This document shows positions 1 to 5,306 of a stretch of DNA of 5,392 nucleotides, piece after piece. Source of the stretch: CAYUWG01 sp964448285 (lineage in GTDB: Bacteria > Bacteroidota > Ignavibacteria > SZUA-365). The notes beneath the pieces are model-generated. The model saw nothing but the letters and a program-made list of their open reading frames with translations, had not been told where the DNA came from and made no database searches. The stretch lies in contig CAYUWG010000156.1 in assembly GCA_964448285.1 (NCBI GenBank), forward strand, positions 1 through 5,392, read 5' to 3'. Both the position numbers and the translations under genes were made by a program. Each line of letters begins with the position of its first letter. Position 1 is the first letter of the stretch.

Positions 1-203
1 GTGAGGGTGCTTTCAAAATCACAAAACTCATAACACAAATTCCAAACAAATATCAAATCACAAATTCAAAGGCCAAATTCAAAACTTCTCCCTCCCGGCC
101 CGGGAGAGGGGTTGGAGGTGAGGGTGCTTTCAAAATCACAAAACTCATAACACAAATTCCAAACAAATAACAAATCACAAATTCAAAGGCCAAATTCAAA
201 ACT

Positions 204-228
204 CCCCTCTCCCGAACCGGGAGAGGGG
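204..228. repeat. REP-like palindrome in repeat copy 2
   Basis: CCCCTCTCCCG, then AAC, then CGGGAGAGGGG: an inverted repeat with perfect 11-bp arms and a 3-nt loop. It can form a very stable hairpin on either strand. The family CCCTCTCCC...GGGAGAGGG followed by TTGGGGGTGAGGG is a dispersed intergenic repeat seen in many unrelated bacteria, often mis-translated as PSPPTPLP peptides. That statement is from general knowledge, not a search. Confidence 0.9.
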
Positions 229-320
229 TTGGGGGTGAGGGTGCTTTCAAAATCACAAAACTCATAACACAAATTCCAAACAAATAACAAATCACAAATT
301 CAAAGGCCAAATTCAAAACT

Positions 321-345
321 CCCCTCTCCCGAACCGGGAGAGGGG
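321..345. repeat. REP-like palindrome in repeat copy 3
   Basis: This has the same 11-bp arms and AAC loop as the palindrome at 204-228, displaced by exactly one 117-bp unit. The equivalent element in copy 1 (about 89-110) is degenerate, with a CTCCCGG-C-CCGGGAG core, so only copies 2 to 4 keep the full-length arms. Confidence 0.9.
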
Positions 346-437
346 TTGGGGGTGAGGGTGCTTTCAAAATCACAAAATTCATAACACAAATTCCAAACAA
401 ATATCAAATCACAAATTCAAAGGCCAAATTCAGAACT

Positions 438-462
438 CCCCTCTCCCGAACCGGGAGAGGGG
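438..462. repeat. REP-like palindrome in repeat copy 4
   Basis: This perfect 11-bp-arm palindrome is the copy nearest to the operon end, about 140 bp beyond the stop codon of the last gene. It could act as a 3' stabilising or back-up stop hairpin for read-through transcripts. There is no U tract after it on either strand, so it is not a canonical terminator. Confidence 0.85.
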
Positions 463-476
463 TTGGGGGTGAGGGT

Positions 477-510
477 ATTGCTTCGTCGCTTCGCTCCTCG
501 CAATGACTCA
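477..510. repeat. Dispersed intergenic repeat of the CATTGCGAGGAGCGAAGCGAC type
   Basis: On the minus strand this reads CATTGCGAGGAGCGAAG followed by CGACGAAGCAAT, with ends ATTGC/GCAAT that can pair (477-481 with 500-504). I recognise it as a member of a short interspersed repeat that occurs in non-coding DNA of many bacterial genomes. It directly abuts the 117-bp tandem array, so two different dispersed repeat types are joined here. No gene is visible. Confidence 0.6.
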
Positions 511-599
511 GTAATAACCTTTTCACACAGGCTGAGAGCGTGGGAACGAGAAAAATCGATTACCGACAATCGATCATCTGCAATCTCCAATCCGTAATC
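511..599. other. Short intergenic segment downstream of the operon
   Basis: No open frame here looks like a gene. The segment contains the hairpin at 555-574 and, next to it, a quasi-repetitive stretch (CTGCAATCTCCAATCCGTAATC) built from a repeated CAATC/TAATC-like word. That low-complexity style is common in degenerate intergenic repeats. Together with the repeats at 1-510, the whole first 599 bases hold no credible coding sequence. Confidence 0.6.
551..574 (-). terminator. Candidate intrinsic terminator of the moa operon
   Basis: Read on the minus strand, ATCGATT-GTCGGT-AATCGAT forms a 7-bp stem with a 6-nt loop, followed by four further T residues. It begins about 26 nt after the stop codon of the last gene (600-602). 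The stem is AT-rich with only two GC pairs, so termination may be inefficient. The placement and U tract are right. The flanking palindromes of the tandem repeats lie further downstream and could add a back-up hairpin. Confidence 0.5.
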
Positions 600-1349
600 T
601 CACATCGCTTTCATCACGAGTTTCGCGCCGGCCATGAGTAGGACGATGGCGAGTGTTCCCTGGAGCAGTCGCGGTTTGAGTTTTGCTGCGCCTGTGTGCG
701 AACCGAGAAAACCTCCGGCAGCGACTACGATCAGCAGCGGCATCGCGGATGAAAGATCGAGCGTCGTGTTCACGAGTTTTCCGGCTAATCCACTCAGTGA
801 GTTCAGCACGATGAACGCCGCCGATATCGCCGCGGTGCGCTTGGCATCGCTCCACTTCATGAAAAGCAACAGAGGACTGAGGAACACGCCGCCGCCGATG
901 CCTACCATGCCCGAAAGGAAACCGAGCATCGCACCCAGCGGCGCTCCCACTAACCACACCGTGCGACCATCCTCTCTTCGAATCGTCGCATGGATCTCCT
1001 TCATCACCGTGAGTCTCAATGCCGAAAGGACGAGCGCGATTCCGAGAAGCAACGAAAAGATTGCCTGCGACACGTGCAGCGTTCCACCGATGAACGCCAT
1101 CGGAATGGAAGTGAGCGCGAACGGGAGAAGCAATCGCCACGAGAAGTAGCCATTGCGCGTGTACTGCCACCAGCCCGTCGATGCGACCATGATGTTGAGA
1201 ATCAGGACGACCGGAACGATCTCCGGTGTTACGATGCCGAACAGCGCAAGCAGCGCAAGGTAACCGGACGCACCGCCGTGTCCCACCGACGAGTAAAGGA
1301 ACGCGACGACGAAGAACGCCGGAAGAAGGATGAACGGCAGCTCAGGCAT
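600..1349 (-). CDS. TSUP-family (TauE/SafE-type) membrane transporter
   Basis: This is a 249-residue, very hydrophobic protein of typical TSUP length. It shows the two-fold family repeat. The first glycine-rich motif is SSVGHGGASGYLA (20-32), with a hydrophobic stretch at about 6-20. The second is GMVGIGGGVFLSPLLL (147-162), followed by WSDAKRTAAISAAF. Membrane spans are visible at roughly 6-20, 27-40, 44-60, 73-90, 96-113, 133-150, 172-189, 202-220 and 230-246, with one basic loop at 117-130. TSUP proteins move sulfite, sulfoacetate, thiosulfate or related organosulfur anions across the inner membrane; the substrate here cannot be read from the sequence. The ATG at 1349 is chosen because it puts the first span at the N-terminus. 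The frame is open further upstream, to 1472, but that extension is polar and overlaps the MOSC gene. There is no clear Shine-Dalgarno; the start lies inside the 3' end of the MOSC gene (8-nt overlap), suggesting translational coupling. Confidence 0.87.
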   Translation of the reverse strand: MPELPFILLPAFFVVAFLYSSVGHGGASGYLALLALFGIVTPEIVPVVLILNIMVASTGWWQYTRNGYFSWRLLLPFALTSIPMAFIGGTLHVSQAIFSLLLGIALVLSALRLTVMKEIHATIRREDGRTVWLVGAPLGAMLGFLSGMVGIGGGVFLSPLLLFMKWSDAKRTAAISAAFIVLNSLSGLAGKLVNTTLDLSSAMPLLIVVAAGGFLGSHTGAAKLKPRLLQGTLAIVLLMAGAKLVMKAM

Positions 1350-1851
1350 GTGCAAGTACCGGGATGTGAATCGGTGAAGATTGCTGTTCGATCGTGAAGG
1401 TCTCAACGGGACAGGGGATGACTTCAACCGCATCGCCGACGTTGATTTGACCGCCGCAGAGCACGCGCGCAAAGATTCCTTCGCGCGGCATCACGCAATC
1501 GCCTGCTTTGAAATAGATCGCACAGCGCGTGTGGCACTCCTTGCCGATCTGCGTGATCTCGAGTTCCGTCGCGCCGATGCGTACACGGTCGCCGACGTGC
1601 AAGTGCGGAACGTCGATGAACGTCGTCGTGATGTTCTCGGCGAATGCACCCGGGCGAACGTTCAAACCTTTCGCGCGAATCTTCTCGATGCTCTCCATCG
1701 CAAGAATGCTGATTTGCCTGTGCCATTCGCCTGCATGCACGTCTCCTTCGATCCCCCAGTTTTCTTTCAGGTTCACTGAAGGGACGTTCGTTTTTGGAAT
1801 ACCTTTCTTCTTGCTGACTGAAAGCGCGAGTATGCGTCCTCGATGATTCAT
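1342..1851 (-). CDS. MOSC-domain protein, probable Moco/sulfur-handling protein
   Basis: This 169-residue protein is a single MOSC domain (MOCO sulfurase C-terminal fold). Visible signatures are GIEGDVHAG (33-41), RQISIL (45-50), GAFAENITT (68-76), HVGDRVRIG (85-93), the conserved cysteine region QIGKECHTRC (101-110), and GDCVMPREGIFARVL (117-131), ending GDAVEVI (139-145). Cysteines are at 106, 110, 119 and 132. Stand-alone MOSC proteins of this type often sit in moa/moe clusters and are thought to bind or transfer sulfur or molybdenum cofactor; the precise reaction is unproven. A tail of about 23 residues follows the domain and overlaps the next gene. I chose the ATG at 1851 over the one at 1863: it overlaps the moeA stop as ATGA and has GGAG 6 nt upstream. 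The alternative adds only MELV. Confidence 0.85.
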   Translation of the reverse strand: MNHRGRILALSVSKKKGIPKTNVPSVNLKENWGIEGDVHAGEWHRQISILAMESIEKIRAKGLNVRPGAFAENITTTFIDVPHLHVGDRVRIGATELEITQIGKECHTRCAIYFKAGDCVMPREGIFARVLCGGQINVGDAVEVIPCPVETFTIEQQSSPIHIPVLAHA

Positions 1852-3071
1852 AACAAGCTCCATTGAAGTAGTTCGACGTCGATCTGTTCTCCCTTCGCGA
1901 GAAATTCTTCGTCCCTGTGAAAACGGTAAATGCCGGTGGCAGTCGCAAATCCGCCGAGCATGTGCGACTCCTGTCCCGTGGTCGGCGTTGCAATGAGCGG
2001 ACCTTCCGCGCTGCGTTTGAGCGTAACGCGCACGAACTCCAAACGTCCCGCTTTCTTCTTTATGTCGTGCGCAAGCCGCGCCTTCACGGCGAATGCCGGC
2101 TGCGGCATCAAACCCATCATCTTCATCAGTGCGGGTCGCACGAAAAGATGGAAGGTGAGCAACGCTGCAGCGGGATTTCCCGGCAGTCCGAAAACGAGCG
2201 TCCCATCTTTCGTCCCGAACAGCACCGGCTTTCCCGGCTTCATGGCAACACGCCAGAAGTGCTCTTCCACGCCAAGGTCAGCGCAGGCCTCACGGACGAA
2301 ATCGTATTTCCCCACGGAGACACCGCCGACGGTGATCATGACGTCGGCAGTACTCAGTCCTTCAGCGATGCGCTGTCGAATGACGGCAAGGTCGTCGTGT
2401 GCGAGTCTCGTGCTGAACGGTTCGATGTACATCGCTTTGAGTGCGCCGGTAAGCGTGTAGGTATTCGAATCGCGAATCTGTCCGGGTTTGAGCGCTGCAT
2501 CCGGGGGACGCAGTTCATTCCCGGTGATGAGCAATGCGACGCGCGGCTGCTTCGTCACGCGAACGCGTGCATGACCAAGCGTTGCCGCAAGCCCGATAGC
2601 CGGCGGCGTGAGCAATGTTCCGGCGTGAAGCGCGCACGTTCCCTTGGGAAACTCCTCGCCCTGTGCCCGGACGTTCGCGCCGGTTTCAGTCGCTCTGAAA
2701 ATCCGGACCTGATCGCCGAGGTCTTCCGCGTCTTCTTTCATTACGACGGCATCGACTCCGTCGGGGATCGGCGCACCCGTAAGGATGCGGATGGCGTTCT
2801 TCGGTTCGAGCGCCTGGATTGCTGCATCGCCCGCCTGCACTTCCATCTGCACTGCAAGCGTGATCGGTTTCTCTTTCGAAGCGCCTGTGCAGTCAACGCT
2901 TCGAACCGCAAAACCATCGACCGCGGACGTGGAGAACAGCGGCACCGGTTCCTTCGCAATGAGATCTTCTCCGAGCACGAATCCGAGCGCGGCTTGCAAT
3001 GAAACCGTCACGGGCTTCAACGGCTCCGCGTATTTCAACACGGTCTGATAAGCATCTTCGAATGGGATCAT
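1848..3071 (-). CDS. moeA: MoeA, molybdopterin molybdenumtransferase
   Basis: MoeA inserts molybdate into adenylylated molybdopterin and releases AMP, the last step of basic Moco synthesis, in the cytoplasm. The protein has 407 residues, normal for the family. Hallmarks in order are STSAVDGFAVR (48-57), IRILTGAPIPDGVDAVV (94-110) with the MKED that follows, NVRAQGEEF (133-141), LITGNEL (181-187), GQIRDSN (197-203), the MogA-like loop GGVSVGKYDF (249-258), MKPGKPVLFG (277-286) and GLPGNPAAA (295-303). The C-terminal beta-barrel domain is present (about 326-405). All landmark acidic and proline residues I can place are retained. The ATG overlaps the preceding stop codon as ATGA, and an AGGAG lies about 12 nt upstream. 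It is a full-length, apparently intact gene sitting third in the operon. Confidence 0.96.
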   Translation of the reverse strand: MIPFEDAYQTVLKYAEPLKPVTVSLQAALGFVLGEDLIAKEPVPLFSTSAVDGFAVRSVDCTGASKEKPITLAVQMEVQAGDAAIQALEPKNAIRILTGAPIPDGVDAVVMKEDAEDLGDQVRIFRATETGANVRAQGEEFPKGTCALHAGTLLTPPAIGLAATLGHARVRVTKQPRVALLITGNELRPPDAALKPGQIRDSNTYTLTGALKAMYIEPFSTRLAHDDLAVIRQRIAEGLSTADVMITVGGVSVGKYDFVREACADLGVEEHFWRVAMKPGKPVLFGTKDGTLVFGLPGNPAAALLTFHLFVRPALMKMMGLMPQPAFAVKARLAHDIKKKAGRLEFVRVTLKRSAEGPLIATPTTGQESHMLGGFATATGIYRFHRDEEFLAKGEQIDVELLQWSLL

Positions 3072-4009
3072 CGTCCTGCCAGCTCCTCATGCGCGTGGTT
3101 CCAACTGCCTTCCATCCACAGCATTTTGAATGAATGCAGCACGGACGGAAAGAGCGCGTCGAGCGCTTCCGCGACGCCTTTTTTCGAACCGGGAAGATTG
3201 ATGATGATCGTGCGACCGCGAATGCCGGCCTTCGCGCGGGAGAGCATCGAGTACGGCGTGCGCTCCTGACCGTAACTTCGAATCGCTTCCGGGATGCCGG
3301 GAATCTCGCGTTCGAGAATCGCCTTCATCACTTCGGGCGTGCAGTCGCGCGGGCTGAATCCCGTTCCTCCCGTTGTCATCACGAGATCGACCTGCATTTC
3401 ATCGGAGTACATGATGAGCGTATCACCGATCGTTTCGAAGTCGTCTGGGATGATGCGATAGTCTTTCACATCCAATCCGTTTTGCTGCAAGCACTGGACG
3501 ATCATCTTCCCCGACGCGTCGGTTTTTTTTCCGGCGGAAATGGAATCGGACATGACGAGCACGGCGGCAGAGAGCGGCTTCTCGTACGCTTCGCGAAAGT
3601 CCGACTTCCCGCCGCGCTTCTTCACGAGACGAACGCCGGTGATCTCCATGGTTTCATCGACCATCTTCAGCATGTCGTACATCGTCAGCGCCGCAACCGA
3701 GGCGCCCGTCAGCGCTTCCATCTCGACGCCGGTTTTGTATAGCGCTTTTGCCGTGACGGTGACGGTGATGCCGCTTTCGTGGAATGCATACTCCACGCCC
3801 GCAAAATCAATCGGCAACGGGTGGCAATAAGGAATGATCCGGCTGGTGTTTTTCACCGCTTGAACTGCGGCGACTTTCGCGACTTCCAACGGATTGCCTT
3901 TCGGGATTTTTCCGTCGTGAATCATCTGAAGCGTCTCCGCTTTCATCGTGAGCGTTGCACAGGCTTCGGCAGTGCGCAGGGTTTTTATTTTCTTCGAGAC
4001 GTCGAGCAT
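3068..4009 (-). CDS. moaCB: Bifunctional MoaC-MogA (MoaB) fusion
   Basis: This 313-residue protein carries two Moco enzymes. Residues 1-138 are MoaC, cyclic pyranopterin monophosphate synthase. Motifs are KGNP (37-40), IIPYCHPLP (58-66), KTGVEMEALTGASVAALTMYDMLK (spanning 92-115) and GGKSDF (133-138), with H63, E96, E98, D112 and K115 matching the known active-site positions. Residues 145-305 are a MogA/MoaB domain, which adenylylates molybdopterin: VMSDSISAGKK (152-162), IIPDD (186-190), TTGGTGFSPRD (212-222), TPYSMLSRAKAGIRG (251-265) and NLPGSKKG (271-278). The start at ATG 4009 has GGAGG 8 nt upstream; a TTG at 4024 would add five residues. MoaC begins directly at MLDVS, lacking the roughly 15-residue arm of E. 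coli MoaC. Such fusions are, from memory, common in Bacteroidota and Chlorobiota. The gene starts 4 nt after the moaA stop. Confidence 0.94.
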   Translation of the reverse strand: MLDVSKKIKTLRTAEACATLTMKAETLQMIHDGKIPKGNPLEVAKVAAVQAVKNTSRIIPYCHPLPIDFAGVEYAFHESGITVTVTAKALYKTGVEMEALTGASVAALTMYDMLKMVDETMEITGVRLVKKRGGKSDFREAYEKPLSAAVLVMSDSISAGKKTDASGKMIVQCLQQNGLDVKDYRIIPDDFETIGDTLIMYSDEMQVDLVMTTGGTGFSPRDCTPEVMKAILEREIPGIPEAIRSYGQERTPYSMLSRAKAGIRGRTIIINLPGSKKGVAEALDALFPSVLHSFKMLWMEGSWNHAHEELAGR

Positions 4010-4013
4010 GACG

Positions 4014-5000
4014 TCAACCTCCAATCTGTATCATGGTTCTGTTGTCGAGTGTCGTGAGTTCGTTCATGGGAGCATGCGCAAGCGGTTTGGTCTGAAGCGA
4101 CCGGCGGATCATCTCCGTGATGCCTGCGTCAGTCGTTCCGTTGCGCAATGCAGTTCGGACATTCGTTTCTCCGTTCGAGAAAAGACACGGCTTGATCGAG
4201 CCGTCGGCAGTGAGACGCACGCGATTGCACGCATCGCAGAAGTGTTCGGACATGGATGAAATGAAGCTGACCGTTCCCACATGTCCTTCGATCATGAAAT
4301 CTCGCGCGACGGCAGAGTGGTCGCGTGATATAAGTGGAATCAAGGTGTGCCCCGTTGCGATTCGGTCGCGCATTTCTGCGAACGATATCATACGCTCCAT
4401 GTGCCAACCGTTGTCGCGGAACGGCATGTACTCGATGAAGCGCACGTTCAGCGGTTTCACTTTCGTCATGGCAACGAAGTCTTCAAGCTCGTTGTCGTTC
4501 ACGCCGCGCATGACGACGACGTTGACTTTCACCGATCGAAATCCCACGGCAAGCGCGGCGTCGATTCCCTCGAGGACTTCGCTCAGATGATCCCGTCGTG
4601 TGATCTGTTCGAAACCGTCCTTCCTGAGAGAATCCAGGCTGATGTTCACGCTCTTCAATCCCGCGTCGTAAAGTTCACGCGCATGATCCGCGAGAAGGAC
4701 GCCGTTCGTCGTGATGCCGATAGTTTCGATTCCCGGAAGAGCGGCAAGCCTTGCAATCAGTTCCGGGACATTCTTCCGGACCAAAGGCTCCCCTCCCGTA
4801 ATGCGAATCTTCGTCACGCCCATGCGAGCGAAGATCGATGCGACGCGATGAATTTCATCGAAGGTAAGCATCTCTTCTCGTGGGCGAAGCGAAATTCCTT
4901 CCGGAGGCATACAGTACGCGCAACGAAGATTGCATCGTTCGGTCACTGCGATGCGCAGGTAAGTATGTATTCGCTGGTATGAGTCGCTGAGTGGAAGCAT
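4014..5000 (-). CDS. moaA: MoaA, GTP 3',8-cyclase (radical SAM)
   Basis: MoaA converts GTP to 3',8-cyclo-7,8-dihydro-GTP, the first step of Moco synthesis, using two 4Fe-4S clusters. From ATG 5000 the product has 328 residues, the usual size. The radical-SAM motif is CNLRCAYC with C23, C27 and C30. GGEP is at 69-72, TTNG at 97-100 and NISLDSL at 119-125. The C-terminal substrate-binding cluster is C255, C258 and C272 (FCDACNRVRL ... KPC). The chain ends RTMIQIGG, keeping the catalytically required Gly-Gly tail. ATG 5000 fits family N-termini (about 12 residues before TYLRI) but has no convincing Shine-Dalgarno and lies about 18 nt after a terminator hairpin. The frame is open further upstream, to a well-served ATG at 5105, so a form with 35 extra residues is possible. 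It is the first gene of the operon. Confidence 0.96.
   Translation of the reverse strand: MLPLSDSYQRIHTYLRIAVTERCNLRCAYCMPPEGISLRPREEMLTFDEIHRVASIFARMGVTKIRITGGEPLVRKNVPELIARLAALPGIETIGITTNGVLLADHARELYDAGLKSVNISLDSLRKDGFEQITRRDHLSEVLEGIDAALAVGFRSVKVNVVVMRGVNDNELEDFVAMTKVKPLNVRFIEYMPFRDNGWHMERMISFAEMRDRIATGHTLIPLISRDHSAVARDFMIEGHVGTVSFISSMSEHFCDACNRVRLTADGSIKPCLFSNGETNVRTALRNGTTDAGITEMIRRSLQTKPLAHAPMNELTTLDNRTMIQIGG
4018..4022 (-). promoter_or_regulatory. Shine-Dalgarno of moaCB, embedded in the moaA Gly-Gly codons
   Basis: On the minus strand GGAGG sits 8 nt before ATG 4009. The same bases are part of ATT GGA GGT TGA, the last sense codons and stop of moaA. This site decides the moaCB start in favour of ATG 4009 over TTG 4024, since the TTG overlaps the Shine-Dalgarno itself. 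Confidence 0.8.
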
Positions 5001-5105
5001 GTGTCTTGTCTGAAATGAAAAACCCCGTCCGGAGGGGAACGGGGTACTGCGTGCAAACCTTTCGGGATCATCGCCGCATTCTGAGTAGCGATGTCCACAG
5101 TTCAT
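5001..5105 (-). other. In-frame 35-codon leader ORF or N-terminal extension of moaA
   Basis: ATG 5105 opens a frame with no stop that reads 35 codons into ATG 5000 of moaA. It begins MNCGHRYSECGDDPERF and contains C-G-H and C-G-D-D cysteine pairs at residues 3 and 10. It is preceded by AGGAG with a 7-nt gap, far better than anything before ATG 5000. The codons run through a 6-bp hairpin (5069-5093) and the terminator (5018-5045). I know no MoaA with such an extension, and a coding region that must include an intrinsic terminator argues for a regulatory role. It may be a translated leader whose ribosomes influence attenuation. Real use of this start is unproven. Confidence 0.45.
5018..5045 (-). 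terminator. Intrinsic terminator/attenuator in the moaA leader
   Basis: In the transcript ACCCCGU (5045-5039) pairs with ACGGGGU (5028-5022), a 7-bp GC-rich stem with a 10-nt loop, followed directly by a run giving UUUUUC and then AUUUC. It ends about 18 nt before ATG 5000 and lies downstream of a structured leader. Its position, between promoter region and first gene rather than after a gene, marks it as an attenuator. It would have to be bypassed for the operon to be transcribed. Confidence 0.82.
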
Positions 5106-5107
5106 TC

Positions 5108-5242
5108 GAGTTCTCCTTTCCAAGCCGGGTGGCTTCGCAGTTTCCTGTGAAACCGTTCACCCGCGTGTGCGGGTCGAGTCCTGAGACTCATCGTTCATTC
5201 CACCATGCCTGTCGTGGTGTAGGTGGGAATGACTCGGAGATG
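5108..5242 (-). ncRNA. Probable Moco (molybdenum/tungsten cofactor) riboswitch
   Basis: The leader RNA folds by eye into a series of helices. UCAUUCC(C)ACC (5232-5222) pairs with GGUGGAAUGA (5204-5195), 10 bp with one bulge. GAGUC-UCAG-GACUC lies at 5189-5176, ACCCGC-ACAC-GCGGGU at 5174-5159, CGGUUUC-ACAG-GAAACUG at 5155-5138 and AAGCC-ACCC-GGCUU at 5135-5122, and the element ends UUGGAAAGG. CGAGUC (5236-5231) can also pair with GACUCG (5180-5175), a competing long-range helix. Moco RNA motifs lie upstream of moaA and sense the cofactor made by the operon, repressing synthesis. From memory, the E. coli moaA example also ends CUCCCG...UGGAAAGG just before the AUG, much like CACCCGGCUUGGAAAGG here. 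Context and this 3' signature are the basis; the exact boundaries are approximate and the aptamer identity is unconfirmed. Confidence 0.65.
5113..5117 (-). promoter_or_regulatory. Shine-Dalgarno for ATG 5105, at the 3' end of the aptamer
   Basis: AGGAG, 7 nt before ATG 5105, follows the last predicted aptamer hairpin with no gap (UUGGAAAGGAG). Overlap of a ribosome binding site with the aptamer 3' edge is the arrangement used for translational control by Moco riboswitches. It supports ATG 5105 as a ribosome entry point. Confidence 0.6.
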
Positions 5243-5249
5243 GGGTTTT

Positions 5250-5273
5250 CAAAGAACGCCGGCTCTTTGCCGG
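5250..5273. repeat. Two mutually exclusive hairpins upstream of the aptamer
   Basis: CCGGC (5259-5263) and GCCGG (5269-5273) form a 5-bp stem with a 5-nt loop. CAAAGA (5250-5255) and TCTTTG (5264-5269) form an alternative 6-bp stem. The two share bases and cannot coexist. There is no U tract, so this is not a terminator. It may be the outer part of the structured leader. Confidence 0.5.
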
Positions 5274-5276
5274 GGT

Positions 5277-5292
5277 GGAATCGATCGATTCC
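5277..5292. repeat. Perfect 16-bp palindrome GGAATCGATCGATTCC
   Basis: This is an uninterrupted, perfect two-fold-symmetric site with no loop, upstream of the structured leader. Such a site is better suited to a dimeric DNA-binding protein than to an RNA hairpin, so it is a candidate operator. The regulator is unknown. Confidence 0.5.
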
Positions 5293-5306
5293 GGTTAACA
5301 ACTTCC

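Larger units (their letters stand above)
1..468. repeat. Four tandem copies of a 117-bp intergenic repeat
   Basis: GTGAGGGTGCTTTCAAAATC recurs at 1, 118, 235 and 352, an exact 117-bp period, and a fifth copy breaks off after GTGAGGGT at 469-476. Copies 2 and 3 look identical. Copy 4 differs from them by about three or four substitutions. Copy 1 diverges mainly around its palindrome. Each unit has an A/C-rich half (CACAAATTCCAAACAAAT type) and a GC-rich palindrome followed by GGGGTTGGGGGTGAGGG. Since 117 is 39 codons, the minus strand stays open over most of the array and gives a repetitive 115-residue translation (53-400) with PSPPTPLPVRERG in each unit. I regard that as an artefact, not a gene. 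The array may continue beyond the left edge. Near-identity of adjacent units points to recent duplication by unequal recombination or slippage. Confidence 0.95.

Noticed and set aside
53..400. Minus-strand open frame of 115 residues with a 39-residue repeat
   Set aside because: It is explained by the 117-bp DNA tandem repeat, whose length is a multiple of three. It has no ribosome site, and the peptide is the familiar artefact of translated REP-like repeats.
1..468. Possible CRISPR array
   Set aside because: The whole 117-bp unit is repeated head to tail with no unique spacers, so it is a simple tandem repeat.
1350..1472. N-terminal extension of the TSUP protein upstream of ATG 1349
   Set aside because: The extra residues are polar and basic, are encoded within the MOSC gene, and would put a non-family tail before the first membrane span.
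1917..3002. Plus-strand open frame of 361 codons
   Set aside because: It is antisense to moeA, whose family motifs are complete. The plus-strand translation is rich in Arg, His and Cys and shows no recognisable domain.
4347..4982. Plus-strand open frame of 211 codons
   Set aside because: It is antisense to the conserved core of moaA and is a by-product of codon bias on the other strand.
5115..5155. Resemblance to a cyclic-di-GMP riboswitch (GCGAAGCC-loop-GGCTT)
   Set aside because: The other conserved blocks of that family, such as the GCAAACC segment and the GGUAGCGGGGUUACC-like hairpin, are not visible, and the gene context fits Moco better.
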